A DNA stretch of 64,000 nucleotides, from contig NZ_CCVW01000004.1 in NCBI RefSeq assembly GCF_000756815.1, positions 434,001-498,000 of the forward strand, given 5' to 3'. This document shows, one piece after another, positions 46,038 through 55,034 of this stretch. Position numbers and translations under genes: made by a program. The DNA is from Legionella massiliensis. GTDB taxonomy: Bacteria > Pseudomonadota > Gammaproteobacteria > Legionellales > Legionellaceae. The notes below the pieces were generated by a model that was given only the letters and a program-made list of their open reading frames with translations, was not told the DNA's origin and did no database searches. How positions within the stretch are numbered: the first letter of the stretch is position 1; each line of letters begins with the position of its first letter.

Positions 46038-46157
46038 CGTACGTCATGTCGAACGTAGAGAGACATCTCCTAAGTGTAGCAATGTGCTAATCACGGAGAT
46101 CCCTCACTATGTTCGGGATGATGGGGTCTTTATCGATGTTTGCCCCGAAGGGGCTTG
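46038..46157. repeat. Family B palindrome plus family D fragment
   Basis: Family B at 46038-46126 is almost identical to 8141-8228. It is followed by a D-type stretch (46132-46157, TTTGCCCCGAAGGGGCT). The pair sits between convergent gene ends (46007 and 46191), in the same order, B then D, as at 21099-21226. Confidence 0.85.
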
Positions 46158-46190
46158 GGCGCACAGGTTGACGGGGTGAGAGACGTGGCC

Positions 46191-47315
46191 TTACAGCGAT
46201 GAGTTTGTCCAGATCCTACATTGTTCAGCAACAACCTTAGGAAACGAATTATACTGTTTCAAAATTTGTCTTAGAGCAGTTGAATCATTATGTTTATGCT
46301 GAGCATCCTGCGCAATCTGAAGAATATAACTCATTGAGTTTAAATCATTAGCATAACGCTCAACCTTTTTTATGGTTTCAAGAATATCATCAGCAATCAG
46401 CAGTTTTTCAGCAGTATAAGGGTTGATGATCGTTCCTTCGTAGCCGTAACGGCTCGCTTGGAAGCGATTATAGCTATAGACATAATATAATTCCTTGCTG
46501 AGTTCAATCGGTCTTTCTTCTAATAGATAACTTGCAAGCGCTTGTATATAGGCTGCTATGACTGTCGCTTTTTTGGTCGTTAATGGGGTATCGCAAACCC
46601 GTACTTCAACGGTGCCATATTCTGGTTTAGGGCGGATATCCCAATAAAAATCCTTCATCGTTTCGATAATTCCAAGGTTTTTCATTGTATAAAAATAATT
46701 AGAAAACTCTTGCCAATTAATAACAAAGGGAATAACGCCACTTAATGGAAAGGAATTGAAGACGGTTGATCTTGATGAGTGATAATGAGTATCAACCCCC
46801 TGATAAAAAGGAGAAGATGCACAAATAGTAATAAATTGTGGGACGTAGCGTGTAAATGCATGGGTTAGATAGATAGCATCTTCTGCACTGCTACAACCAA
46901 TATGAACATGTTGACCAAATACCGTCGAACGCTTTGATAAATAGCGATAATGTCTTGATAAATTTTTATAGCGCCTAGTTGGGAATATTTTTTGCATTGA
47001 CCATTTTTGAAAGGGATGTGTGCCACCCCCGCAAAAATGTAAGTCAAAGTTATCTGCAAGTCTTTGGAGAACCATACGGAGGGTATCCAATTCATCTCTT
47101 AGATCACTTGCTGAGTAATGAATAGACGAATTTATTTCAATCATCGATTGTGTAATTTCGGGTTTTATTTGTTTGCTATAAGCGCTTTCTTTAATGCTTC
47201 GTATCAGATCTTTAGCCCGGGATGTCAGGCCAAAACTGTGGGGATCAATAATTTGTAATTCCAACTCAACGCCGAAGGATAGGGTGCTTGATGGCTTAAA
47301 GGGCAGTATTTTCAT
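46191..47315 (-). CDS. YbdK-type carboxylate-amine ligase (GCS2 family)
   Basis: A 374-residue enzyme of the glutamate-cysteine ligase 2 family. GVELELQIIDP near the N-terminus, the KPEITQSMIEINSSIH block, GGGTHPFQKW, and FGQHVHIGC are the conserved metal/nucleotide-binding stretches. The family couples ATP to amide bond formation, and YbdK has weak glutamate-cysteine ligase activity; the true substrate is unknown. Start ATG 47315 is chosen over a TTG six codons earlier. Reverse strand, next to an exonuclease gene with a 48-bp gap. Confidence 0.85.
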   Translation of the reverse strand: MKILPFKPSSTLSFGVELELQIIDPHSFGLTSRAKDLIRSIKESAYSKQIKPEITQSMIEINSSIHYSASDLRDELDTLRMVLQRLADNFDLHFCGGGTHPFQKWSMQKIFPTRRYKNLSRHYRYLSKRSTVFGQHVHIGCSSAEDAIYLTHAFTRYVPQFITICASSPFYQGVDTHYHSSRSTVFNSFPLSGVIPFVINWQEFSNYFYTMKNLGIIETMKDFYWDIRPKPEYGTVEVRVCDTPLTTKKATVIAAYIQALASYLLEERPIELSKELYYVYSYNRFQASRYGYEGTIINPYTAEKLLIADDILETIKKVERYANDLNSMSYILQIAQDAQHKHNDSTALRQILKQYNSFPKVVAEQCRIWTNSSL

Positions 47316-47363
47316 TGAGTATCCATTCTGCAAAATGCATTGGCAAGTGATCCTATTAAAAGC

Positions 47364-48134
47364 CTAGTTCATTTTTGCTAAAAATTCTTGCAAATGCAGC
47401 TTATCATCCTCACTGTGCAAATAATCTTTTAAACGCTGTAAGGATTTCTCATAATCGCTAGGATCCAGGGTGCCGCGCATTAGTTCAAAACGCAAATAAA
47501 CGCAATAAGTATTCAAAACATCGGTTTCACAGTAGTCGCGGATGCTTTTTAGATTGCCAGCACAGAATTGTTCCCATACTTTAGCGCCAGACATGCCCAT
47601 TTTTCCAGGGAATCCAAGCATAGTAGCGATTTGATCTAAGGGAGCAAAGGCTTTATTTTGATAGGCGGCTAAGGTATCCATCAAATCTAGATGACGATAA
47701 TGAAAACGGTTCAAATAATTATTCCAGCGAAAAGCCTGCTGATTATCTCCTGTCTCCCAATAGGTGGGGGCAGAGATACCATGCAGCAAAGCACGGTAAT
47801 GAAGTACTGGTAGATCAAAGCCACTGCCATTCCAGCTAATTAAGGTTGGGGTATATTTATCGATACCAGAAAAAAAACGTTGAATCAGATCTTTTTCGTC
47901 AGAATGCTCATCGCCAAGCGACCAAACCTTTAGTGTTGCACCTTGGCTTAGAACAAGCGAAATCGCCACGACTTTTTGCAAATAATGAGGTAGAAAGTCA
48001 TTACCAACCTTTGCCCGGCGCAAAGCAAATAGTGCAGCGGCAGTGTCCTCGTCGGATAAGTTGGCTAGATCATGTAATTTGCGCCCCGCATCAACATCTG
48101 GGATGGTTTCTATATCGAATACTAAAATACTCAT
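47364..48134 (-). CDS. DEDD-family 3'-5' exonuclease (PolB-type proofreading fold)
   Basis: A 256-residue RNase H-like nuclease of the family with a predicted DNA polymerase B exonuclease domain. Motif ExoI is FDIET (Asp7, Glu9), ExoII is SWNGSGFDLPVL (Asp107), and ExoIII is YCETDVLNTY. There is no polymerase domain. Its role in repair or RNA processing is unknown. Confidence 0.85.
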   Translation of the reverse strand: MSILVFDIETIPDVDAGRKLHDLANLSDEDTAAALFALRRAKVGNDFLPHYLQKVVAISLVLSQGATLKVWSLGDEHSDEKDLIQRFFSGIDKYTPTLISWNGSGFDLPVLHYRALLHGISAPTYWETGDNQQAFRWNNYLNRFHYRHLDLMDTLAAYQNKAFAPLDQIATMLGFPGKMGMSGAKVWEQFCAGNLKSIRDYCETDVLNTYCVYLRFELMRGTLDPSDYEKSLQRLKDYLHSEDDKLHLQEFLAKMN

Positions 48135-48352
48135 TTAAATCAATGCCTGGCTGAATTTCTTTGCAATCAAAACTATCACAGCTTTCTTGCTTTGTGAAAT
48201 AAATGAGCTGACGTTAATTTAATTGTCTGAGCTGAAATCAAATTGATATAAACCTCAGCAGATCACATAATTGTTCTGATAAAAATATTTAATTTTCTCT
48301 GCTTTTTTGCTAGGGTCGTGTCACCAACGTTATAGGATCCAAAAAAAATAAA

Positions 48353-48931
48353 ATGAACCTTAAATCGATACTCCTTATTCTAGTTTCACTGCTTTTGGTT
48401 TCATGTGCTAGTAAACCCCCTTCAGATGTAAATAATATTTGTAGGATTTTTAAAGAACATCCCCGTTGGTATAAGGATGCTAGGGATGTTCAACGGCGTT
48501 GGCATGTACCTATTGCAGTCCAAATGGCAATCGTTCATCAAGAATCGAAATTTGATGCTAAAGCCAGACCTCCTCATCAGAAATTATTATGGATTATTCC
48601 TTGGAAAAGACCGACTACTGCCTATGGGTATTCCCAGGCACTTCGTGGGACATGGAAACAGTATAAAAAAGATGAAAATGGTGGCAGTATTTGGGCCAAA
48701 CGTGATGTTTTCTATCATGCTGTTGATTTCATCGGCTGGTATGCAAATCAGGCGCACCGCGCTGCAGGTATTCCACGTGATGATACCTATCGTCTCTATT
48801 TGGCCTATCATGAAGGAATAGGGGGATATAAGAGAAAAACTTATCTGCAGAAACCATGGTTAATCCAGGTTTCTCGAAAGGTAAAAGCTAGGTCGCAAAT
48901 TTATCAGGCGCAGTTGAATCGCTGTAGTTGA
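48353..48931 (+). CDS. Lipoprotein with lytic-transglycosylase (SLT) fold
   Basis: A 192-residue outer-membrane or periplasmic lipoprotein. The lipobox VSCAS places the lipid-bearing Cys at residue 18. HQESKF with Glu64 matches the catalytic motif of SLT-type lytic transglycosylases, and AYGYSQA and YLAYHEG match the following motifs. A short Trp/Lys-rich insert lies between. It would cleave murein glycan strands. There is no clear ribosome site. The 218-bp gap upstream, between divergent genes, is AT-rich and otherwise empty. Confidence 0.8.
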   Translation: MNLKSILLILVSLLLVSCASKPPSDVNNICRIFKEHPRWYKDARDVQRRWHVPIAVQMAIVHQESKFDAKARPPHQKLLWIIPWKRPTTAYGYSQALRGTWKQYKKDENGGSIWAKRDVFYHAVDFIGWYANQAHRAAGIPRDDTYRLYLAYHEGIGGYKRKTYLQKPWLIQVSRKVKARSQIYQAQLNRCS

Positions 48932-49014
48932 TTAAATTTACAACATGCTATGCTAAAAACATGGTATAAATAAAGGATGAATTAGTGTAAACCCAGGTTT
49001 ACTTTCTAAATTAA

Positions 49015-50071
<1,057 letters not shown>

Positions 50072-50101
50072 CTGTAGGCGATCCTCTGAACGCTTTACAT
50101 G

Positions 50102-50200
50102 AGTTTTGGGCAATCAGCTGAAGTTCACTCCGATCTCCCCCCTATTTCTTTCGCGGGCAGGGGCAGCGCGGAGTGAATTCGGGACTCATTGTCCAAAACT
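50102..50200. repeat. Palindromic element downstream of thioredoxin gene
   Basis: The arms 50102-50132 and 50169-50200 are inverted copies (AGTTTTGG..TTCACTCCG against CGGAGTGAA..CCAAAACT), with a few mismatches. It belongs to none of families A-D. The remaining gap to 50397 is AT-rich with a possible TATAAT-like stretch (GCTATAATGC, about 50361-50370) before the F-box gene. Confidence 0.7.
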
Positions 50201-50397
50201 GATTTCATTTGGTATCTTGTATGAATATCAACAAAAACTTAAGACTAATTGGAAGGGCAAGCCGCGAGAATTCGAATTTTCTCTGAGATTACAAATTTTG
50301 TTTCGTACAAAACCCTGAAGGCTAGGGATACTCTTTCTAAGTTGAAAATAAATAAACCATGCTATAATGCTTAAATACAAGTCATGACGAGACAATT

Positions 50398-50865
50398 ATG
50401 AGCAAACAGGACGAGGAACAAGAACGACGCTCTATTCGTTTTTTTGAACGCTTACCTAATGAAGTAACCCTGCAAATTTTTGCACAATTGAACGCCGCTG
50501 ATTTAGCGGCAGTCGCTCAAACATCCTATGCTGGCAAGGAACTTGCATCGGATCCTGAGCTTGCTCTATTTCAATACAAGCTTGAACATAAAGGCTGTTT
50601 GCTTGATCAAGACACAGCTGTAATTCTGAGAGAAAATGATCCGCCTTTGTATTCACAGCTTCGTATAATTTCCAAGACGCAGGGAAAGGTTGAAATGTCA
50701 ATTAAGCCTGAGAACGCAGATAAGATCGCCGCAGCAATTAAAATTGGAGGCCCAGATGTCGTTACGGCTCTTAGGGCACTATCGCTTGATCCTATAACAA
50801 AATTTTTGAATGGCTTGGATGAGGTTGCACAGGCTACAAATACAAGTTCTTCAGCTACACCCTAA
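50398..50865 (+). CDS. F-box domain protein, candidate secreted effector
   Basis: A 155-residue soluble protein. Residues about 16-59 fit the F-box consensus: FERLPNEVTLQIFAQL, then NAADLAAVAQTSYAGKELA and SDPELALF. This domain binds the Skp1 subunit of eukaryotic SCF ubiquitin ligases. In Legionella F-box proteins are Dot/Icm effectors, for example AnkB and LegU1. The rest (60-155) has no recognised substrate-binding repeat, and the C-terminus (QATNTSSSATP) is small and polar, as in many translocated substrates. There is no signal peptide. A weak ribosome site (GACGAGACA) precedes ATG 50398. Secretion is inferred; the F-box match is by eye but good. Confidence 0.75.
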   Translation: MSKQDEEQERRSIRFFERLPNEVTLQIFAQLNAADLAAVAQTSYAGKELASDPELALFQYKLEHKGCLLDQDTAVILRENDPPLYSQLRIISKTQGKVEMSIKPENADKIAAAIKIGGPDVVTALRALSLDPITKFLNGLDEVAQATNTSSSATP

Positions 50866-50913
50866 GGATGAGCATTATTGTGTGGCTTGAAATCCGGGAG
50901 CAGTGGTACGACC

Positions 50914-51190
50914 TCCTGGATTTCGCTTCGCTCTGAGGAATCCTGGCATTTTTTTTAAACAGAACGCATGCGCCATATAAGTTCTTTCTGTTCTTTTGTG
51001 TGTCATTCCCGCGTAGGCGGGAAACCATTTCTCAAAGTGGTTCCTCACTTTGTTTGCACGATGGTTTCCCGCCTACGCGGGAACGACACACATATAAGTC
51101 AAAGTAGCCGATTAATGTTTACATAGTTATATAAATGATTCTTTGATTAAAAAAATGCCAGGATCACTCAGCGCTTCGCTGCATCCAGGC
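50914..51190. repeat. Nested palindrome: family G outer arms, family E inner arms
   Basis: The outer arms 50914-50957 and 51147-51190 are inverted (TCCTGGCATTTTTTT against AAAAAAATGCCAGGA, then CGCTTCGCT/GCGCTTCGC). The inner palindrome 50998-51090 has 30-bp arms (TTCCCGCGTAGGCGGGAAAC against GTTTCCCGCCTACGCGGGAA). The structure fills the gap between convergent genes. The inner arms resemble the widespread bacterial CATTCCCGCGNAGGCGGGAATC-type repeats. Confidence 0.8.
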
Positions 51191-51221
51191 TACGGGTAAT
51201 AGGTCTAAGTTCGCAAAGACT

Positions 51222-53174
51222 TTATTTTATCTGAACAGTTACAAGGGGTTCTAATTTCTCAGATACTGCTCGTTCAACCTTAGCTAATCGTTCAGAGAGA
51301 ATTTTAGCAGACGAGCTATGAATCAAACTGTTCTCAATAAGTGTATTACAGAGGTCTTTTCCTTGCTGTAACTTAGCGTTTAAGGGATGGTCTCTGCTAT
51401 CAAGTTTTGTGATATTCGCCTCTACTTCATCAAACAGCGCGTTGCACTGGGTATTTAATAATTTTGCGTAGATCGTTTTCATATCAGGGGTATTGCGGTC
51501 TTCGCTAAGCATAGACCCAAGTTCTTGCAAGCCTTTATCGACATAGTCTTTGACTAAATCATATTTTTTCTGTGCCTTGGCTATAAGGGCTAAATTAGAA
51601 TAAATTTTAGCAATTTCGTCTTTATGCTCGCCTGGCATATTGGAGGTCAGCAAACTGAGAGCCTCGTTGTAAAACTTATGTGCAAAACCATATTCTTTTG
51701 AAGAGAATTTGAGAGCGGCAAAAGCTTTATAACTCATTGCTAAGTCATCAATGTTGTTTTTTATTTGCGTTCTAAGTTCAACCTCGGTTTCCGGTAGCAA
51801 TTCTAAGGCTGTTGCTAATAAGGTTTTGCTTTGCTCTAAGCTTGTTACCTCTGCAAGATGACCATAGTTGTCAATTTTAAATTGAGGAACTTTTTGAGAG
51901 GGTGTTCCTTTCTGGCAGCTATCTCGATAGGCTTGAACTCCTAATCGCTCTATTTCACTAACAATTTGCCTTAGCCCTTTAAGAATAATTTCCCCTTGTT
52001 CTGGTGTTTCTGCCAAGGCTAGGGCTTCACTATAGATTTTTCCTTTTTCTAGAAGAGCTGAATCAAGCCTTTCCCTGTTATTTTTATATTCGTCTTTAAG
52101 TGTAGTTCTATGTAATCCTAGCGGGCCTTGTAGCGAGTGCTCGTAGGCCTCTTGGTTTAAAACAAGCCCACCATCCAGGTCTCTCATGAATGAGTCAACC
52201 AAGGTATCAGCCCTAAATGCACCGCTGCGAATTCCAATCCCCGGGCGATAATCGGGTTCTATTTGTGCATCACCACAGGGAATAACCACAGGCAATCCAG
52301 AACTTGTATAAACCGGTTCTGTAACCTCATGAGGATTTACCCCAAAAGGAAGAAATTTCATTGCGCCATCTTCAACGGTAAATTCAATATCATCATTTTC
52401 TGTTTTTAAATAGAGTAAAGCCTTCAACCAGGCAAGTTGTTCAGATGGTTCTGATTCAGCGAGCTCTGGTGGGATTTCAAAGTAAAAATAAAAACGTTGC
52501 ATATCGTCATCTTTGTTTTCCCCTTTAGGCGTGTATTTTCTAATAGACAACTCGGGTTCTTTAAAATGAGGCCAGCCGAATTCAGTGCGTAATTTTTCTA
52601 ATGCCAGGGCATGTTTTAAGGGATCTTTAACCATTTTCCCAGCAATTAGCTTGGCATTTTCGCCATCCATATGAACATAAGCAACAAAGTGATTTTTTAT
52701 CGGATTGTCAGCAACTTGCCTTATTGTAAAAGGCTTTTTCTCTGAGGTTGACTGTTGATTGACCTGATTAATAAGCGTTCTTCTCGGGCCTGTAGAATCA
52801 ATAACTATCTCACAGGGTATCTTACGACCGTCCTCAAGTACCAGCGCCTTACCCTCAATTGCTGCAACCTTGCCCCGCACAAATTTGATCCCATGGTTTT
52901 GTGCTTCCTTATAAAGGGCTTTCTCTAAGTCCATAATGAAGATAGAGCTTCCACTGTCATCACCATCCGGCAAAAGGTTATGATCAAGTTCGACATTACG
53001 CTCTATAACATCAAGAACATTCTTTGCCACAATACCAGGCCTGCTATAAAGATTTAATTTAGGCTCCACAACGGTTACGGTTGCTTTTAACCCATATTTC
53101 TCTATTAATTTGCTTATCCTAATTGCAGTATATAAGCCAATTGGTCCACCACCAGCTATCACAATATTTTTCAT
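51222..53174 (-). CDS. FAD-dependent oxygenase-like protein fused to TPR-like helices
   Basis: A 650-residue protein. Residues 1-350 look like an FAD-binding group A monooxygenase/MICAL-type fold: dinucleotide motif IAGGGPIGLYTAIRI near residue 4, a second GxG near DSTGPRR, and the GD motif PCGDAQIEPDYRPGIGIRSG at about 325-344. Residues about 370-650 are charged and helical with tetratricopeptide-like pairs (FAHKFYNEALSLL, YSNLALIAKAQKKYDLV). I start at ATG 53174, with GAGG 8 bases upstream, rather than the TTG at 53204. The oxygenase-TPR fusion is unusual in bacteria; substrate and location are unknown. There is a sigma-S-like promoter at 53213. Confidence 0.75.
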   Translation of the reverse strand: MKNIVIAGGGPIGLYTAIRISKLIEKYGLKATVTVVEPKLNLYSRPGIVAKNVLDVIERNVELDHNLLPDGDDSGSSIFIMDLEKALYKEAQNHGIKFVRGKVAAIEGKALVLEDGRKIPCEIVIDSTGPRRTLINQVNQQSTSEKKPFTIRQVADNPIKNHFVAYVHMDGENAKLIAGKMVKDPLKHALALEKLRTEFGWPHFKEPELSIRKYTPKGENKDDDMQRFYFYFEIPPELAESEPSEQLAWLKALLYLKTENDDIEFTVEDGAMKFLPFGVNPHEVTEPVYTSSGLPVVIPCGDAQIEPDYRPGIGIRSGAFRADTLVDSFMRDLDGGLVLNQEAYEHSLQGPLGLHRTTLKDEYKNNRERLDSALLEKGKIYSEALALAETPEQGEIILKGLRQIVSEIERLGVQAYRDSCQKGTPSQKVPQFKIDNYGHLAEVTSLEQSKTLLATALELLPETEVELRTQIKNNIDDLAMSYKAFAALKFSSKEYGFAHKFYNEALSLLTSNMPGEHKDEIAKIYSNLALIAKAQKKYDLVKDYVDKGLQELGSMLSEDRNTPDMKTIYAKLLNTQCNALFDEVEANITKLDSRDHPLNAKLQQGKDLCNTLIENSLIHSSSAKILSERLAKVERAVSEKLEPLVTVQIK

Positions 53175-53212
53175 ATTGCTAACCTCGGAATGCAAGATGA
53201 TCAATATATAGG

Positions 53213-53221
53213 CAAGTATAG
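53213..53221 (-). promoter_or_regulatory. Sigma-S-like extended -10 (CTATACTTG)
   Basis: On the reverse strand CTATACTTG lies 38 bp before ATG 53174 of the FAD/TPR gene. It is identical to the core at 5001 on the forward strand. Confidence 0.5.
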
Positions 53222-53299
53222 TCGAGATTTTTAGCTTGATTTGGTATGGATAGCTGGGGGATTAAGTTAGGCGAAGATAAAATCTTATAGGCCGGCCAA

Positions 53300-54796
53300 T
53301 TAAAAATGACAATAGGCAGAATGCTCTAAATAATCCATTAGAGCCTGTTTGTTCTCAGGTAAAAAGGCTAAACCGAGTTTTGTACGCCGCCAGAGAATGT
53401 CTTCGCAATCTCTAGCCCATTCCTCCTTACATAAATAATCGACCTCAACTTGATAAAGCCCGCTACCAAAATGCTGGCCAAGATCAGACATCTTGGTACA
53501 GCCTTCGAGTAATTGTTCTGTCCGAGTGCCGTAGTTATGCAGATAACGTGTTTTGACGGTTTCCTCAAGCCAAAAATATTTTTCTTCAGCATGAGCTAAA
53601 TATTCTTTATACGACCAATTAGCTAGGGTCGCTCCTGGTAGAGGGGTAAATTCTGATTGGGATTTGGCAAGATTGGGAAAGCAAGGTTCGAGTAGATTAA
53701 TAGCTTCTAGGGAGGATTGTCTGTAAGTAGTGATTTTTCCACCATAAATCGTCACAGCCGCTGCGGGCGTATTGCTATAGCTGACTATATAGTCTCTGCT
53801 AATGGCACTAAGTTCCTCTCCCTCAGCGGCAATCAAGGGTCTAACCCCACTCCAAGAAGTAATTATATTTTCACGCTTTAAGGGATTAATGAGGTAATTA
53901 TCTACAAGCTTACAAAGATACTCTATTTCATCGCTAGAAATATTAACCTCATCTGGTGAGTCATTAAAAGCTACGTCAGTAGTACCGATCATCGTATGAC
54001 CATGGTAGGGAACAATAAAAACAATACGATGATCTACGTTTTGTAAAAGATAAGCATGGTTTCCTTCATAAAGTCGATGGACAACAAGATGCGAGCCTTT
54101 GACCAGGGACATTTTATATTTAGAAGGAAGCTTTAAGAGCTGATTAATAGATTGAACCCAAGGGCCAGCAGCGTTGATCACAGACTTTGCCCTTATAATC
54201 TGCTGTTCTCCTGACTTGGTACGAACTCTTAGTTCCCACAGATTATCAATCACATTTGCCTCTAGCAGTTCAGTATTAGTATGAATTGACGCGCCATGTT
54301 TCTTAGCTTGTAGCGCATTAGCGATAGTCAAGCGAGCATCGTCGGTCGTGCAGTCATAAAACAAGAAGCCTTTGTCGAAATGATCAATTAAGGGTGAGAA
54401 GTAATCAGGTTGACGAGCGCGCCTGATGAGTTTTGACTTGGGAAGTTCATTTTTACGGCTCAGGTTATCGTAGAAGAATAAGCCTGTACGCAATAACCAG
54501 GTCGGGCGCATATCTTGCTGGTAGGGCAGGACAAAGGGAAGGGGATGGACTAAATAAGGGGCTAAGGTTAATAACAGTTGGCGTTCATCCAGGGCTTTTT
54601 TTACCAGTGCAAAGTCATAATGCTCGAGATATCTTAAGCCACCATGGATTAACTTGCTGCTTGAGGATGAGGTTTTTGAGGCTAAGTCATCTTTTTCACA
54701 AAGGATAACCGATAATCCACGAAGCGCTGCGTCGGCTGCAGCACCGCAACCATTAATTCCTCCCCCAATAATTGCAACGTCAAAAACCTGATCCAT
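53300..54796 (-). CDS. glpD: Aerobic glycerol-3-phosphate dehydrogenase GlpD
   Basis: An FAD flavoenzyme of the inner membrane face, 498 residues (E. coli 501). FAD motif GGGINGCG (11-18), SSSKLIHGGLRYLEHYDF, and GTTDVAFNDSPDE with the ITSWSGVRPL and YGGKITTYR stretches are typical. It oxidises G3P and passes electrons to ubiquinone. It is divergent from glpK, with a large palindrome between them. No glpF or glpR is adjacent. Confidence 0.96.
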   Translation of the reverse strand: MDQVFDVAIIGGGINGCGAAADAALRGLSVILCEKDDLASKTSSSSSKLIHGGLRYLEHYDFALVKKALDERQLLLTLAPYLVHPLPFVLPYQQDMRPTWLLRTGLFFYDNLSRKNELPKSKLIRRARQPDYFSPLIDHFDKGFLFYDCTTDDARLTIANALQAKKHGASIHTNTELLEANVIDNLWELRVRTKSGEQQIIRAKSVINAAGPWVQSINQLLKLPSKYKMSLVKGSHLVVHRLYEGNHAYLLQNVDHRIVFIVPYHGHTMIGTTDVAFNDSPDEVNISSDEIEYLCKLVDNYLINPLKRENIITSWSGVRPLIAAEGEELSAISRDYIVSYSNTPAAAVTIYGGKITTYRQSSLEAINLLEPCFPNLAKSQSEFTPLPGATLANWSYKEYLAHAEEKYFWLEETVKTRYLHNYGTRTEQLLEGCTKMSDLGQHFGSGLYQVEVDYLCKEEWARDCEDILWRRTKLGLAFLPENKQALMDYLEHSAYCHF

Positions 54797-54841
54797 GTTT
54801 TGGTCTCCGCAAAAAGCGTATAAAATTAGTTTTTGATTATA

Positions 54842-55016
54842 ATAACGTCAGTTATGGATAAGAATCATTTAAAATCGAGAAAAATAAATGTAATCGAGGC
54901 AAAAGCGTCCAAAAAGTGCAGGACTAGCACGGCTAATTCGAGCATTTTTGGACGCTTTTAACGATGAGTACATTGATTTCTCGATTTTAAATGATTCTTA
55001 TCCATAACTGACGTTA
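54842..55016. repeat. Large palindrome between glpD and glpK
   Basis: Outer arms 54842-54880 and 54979-55016 are nearly perfect inverted copies (AACGTCAGTTATGGATAAG, then TTTAAAATCGAGA). A second pair sits inside (AAAGCGTCCAAAAA 54902-54915 against TTTTTGGACGCTTTT 54945-54959). It occupies almost the whole gap between the divergent genes and ends 19 bp before the glpK ATG, where transcription control would be expected. Confidence 0.85.
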
Positions 55017-55034
55017 ATAGGGAAATAGAATCTA

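Noticed and set aside
8141-46126. CRISPR array formed by the repeated GTCATGTCGAAC sequences
   Set aside because: Copies are single, far apart, and palindromic, not regularly spaced with unique spacers.
50106-50318. 70-codon open frame across the palindrome after the thioredoxin gene
   Set aside because: Built from the repeat 50102-50200 and lacks a ribosome site.
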